NCBI GenBank assembly: GCA_964515405.1 | Contig: CAZERD010000037.1 | Coordinates: 1-14,918 of the forward strand | Direction of reading: 5' to 3' | Source of the DNA: CAZERD01 sp964515405 | Lineage (GTDB): Bacteria > Campylobacterota_A > Desulfurellia > Desulfurellales > CAZERD01 | DNA length: 14,918 nt | Shown: piece after piece, positions 14,444-14,918 of the stretch | How positions within the stretch are numbered: position 1 is the first letter of the stretch | Layout: each line of letters opens with the position of its first letter | Position numbers and translations under genes: made by a program | The notes under the pieces: model-generated | Told to the model about the DNA's origin: nothing | Seen by the model: the letters and a program-made list of their open reading frames with translations, nothing else | Database searches by the model: none

Positions 14444-14918
14444 GATCAGATATTCTGTGTTGTTTGATGAGTATGTTTTAGTTGCACCGGAGAGGCTCCG
14501 TAGGCCGGGTGTTAGGGATTCCATGATGGTTTTTGATAGTGCAAGTTGTCCTTTTTGTGAGGGTAATGAAGATGTAACTCCTCCCGAAATATACGCACTT
14601 AGAGATCTGGCACAGCCTGATTCCCCAGGATGGAGGGTGAGAGTATTCCCGAATCTTTATAGGGCTGTTCAGCTTGAAACTCCTGCCACCTCCCGGAGGG
14701 AGGGCATGTTTGAGGTATGGGATGGTTTTGGGGTCCACGAGGTAATTGTTGATACTCCTCAGCATAAGGAAGCATGGGAGGTTGAACTTTCAGAGTACGA
14801 GGATTGGCTCCGTGCTGTTGTGTCGCGAGTTAGGGACTTGAAAAAGGATGTGAGAATAAAATATTTAAGTGTGTTTAAAAATCATGGAGTGTCTGCGGGT
14901 GCCACTCAGATGCATCCA
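14436..14918 (+). CDS. galT: Galactose-1-phosphate uridylyltransferase, 3'-truncated by the window end
   Basis: The first 161 codons are present and the frame is open to the last base. GalT exchanges UMP between UDP-glucose and galactose-1-phosphate (Leloir pathway) in the cytosol. Visible hallmarks: CPFC (38-41), a zinc-binding CxxC; RVRVFPNLYRAV (67-78), matching the conserved FPN stretch; HEVIVDTPQH (101-110); and FKNHGVSAGATQMHP (147-161). The window stops within the HPH motif; the catalytic His would be the very next residue. The ATG at 14436 overlaps the upstream GH57 stop by 8 bases, with GAGGG upstream, so translation is likely coupled. Its place in a glucan operon suggests the sugar-1-phosphate it handles could be other than galactose-1-phosphate, since related GalT-like enzymes use other nucleotides and sugars; that is inference. 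Confidence 0.92.
   Translation, partial: MSEIRYSVLFDEYVLVAPERLRRPGVRDSMMVFDSASCPFCEGNEDVTPPEIYALRDLAQPDSPGWRVRVFPNLYRAVQLETPATSRREGMFEVWDGFGVHEVIVDTPQHKEAWEVELSEYEDWLRAVVSRVRDLKKDVRIKYLSVFKNHGVSAGATQMHP

Noticed and set aside
1..14918. CRISPR arrays, insertion sequences, toxin-antitoxin pairs, phage genes
   Set aside because: No spaced direct repeats, transposase motifs, terminal repeats or small paired genes were seen; apart from short intergenic gaps of at most about 170 bases (plus the odd left edge) the window is filled by the listed genes.

Overview
The window is a compact stretch of bacterial chromosome of moderate GC (about 43% by eye). Arg is mostly AGG/AGA and Ile is often ATA, a codon style common in thermophilic anaerobes. 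The gene set (HD-GYP protein with a beta-rich tail, GH57 enzymes, nucleotidyltransferase-mutase fusion, Liv-type transporter) would suit a deep-branching or Desulfobacterota/Nitrospirota-like Gram-negative. The sequence alone does not fix the lineage. No mobile element, CRISPR array or phage gene was seen.

Left edge (1-834): about 100 bases of 68% GC sequence, unlike everything after it, carry a fragment that reads as a calcium-binding DxDGD repeat. They abut, in another reading frame, the 3' part of an HD-GYP domain gene. This looks like a chimeric contig end.

Minus-strand block (854-6513, transcribed right to left): a near-consensus promoter (6545-6573) drives a complete branched-chain amino acid type ABC transporter in the order livK (binding protein), livH and livM (permeases), livG and livF (ATPases). 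livH to livF overlap at every junction. livK is set apart from livH by a perfect 8-bp hairpin. hemB (porphobilinogen synthase, zinc type) follows livF on the same strand and may also have its own weak promoter.

Divergent centre (6643-7794): a tRNA-Gly(CCC) gene with encoded CCA is read on the plus strand, followed 31 bases later by a PlsC-family acyltransferase with an altered HX4D motif.

Plus-strand carbohydrate operon (promoter 7824-7852, genes 7925 to the right edge): a fused NTP-sugar nucleotidyltransferase, left-handed beta-helix and degenerate phosphohexomutase protein; two different GH57 enzymes, the second a 4-alpha-glucanotransferase type; and the first 161 codons of galT, cut by the window end. 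Gaps are 7 and 11 bases and the last pair overlaps by 8, so this is a single transcription unit, most likely for storage alpha-glucan (glycogen) synthesis and turnover plus supply of activated sugars. The most interesting protein is the fusion: all three classical catalytic loops of its mutase half are eroded, so that half looks like a sensor or scaffold rather than an enzyme.
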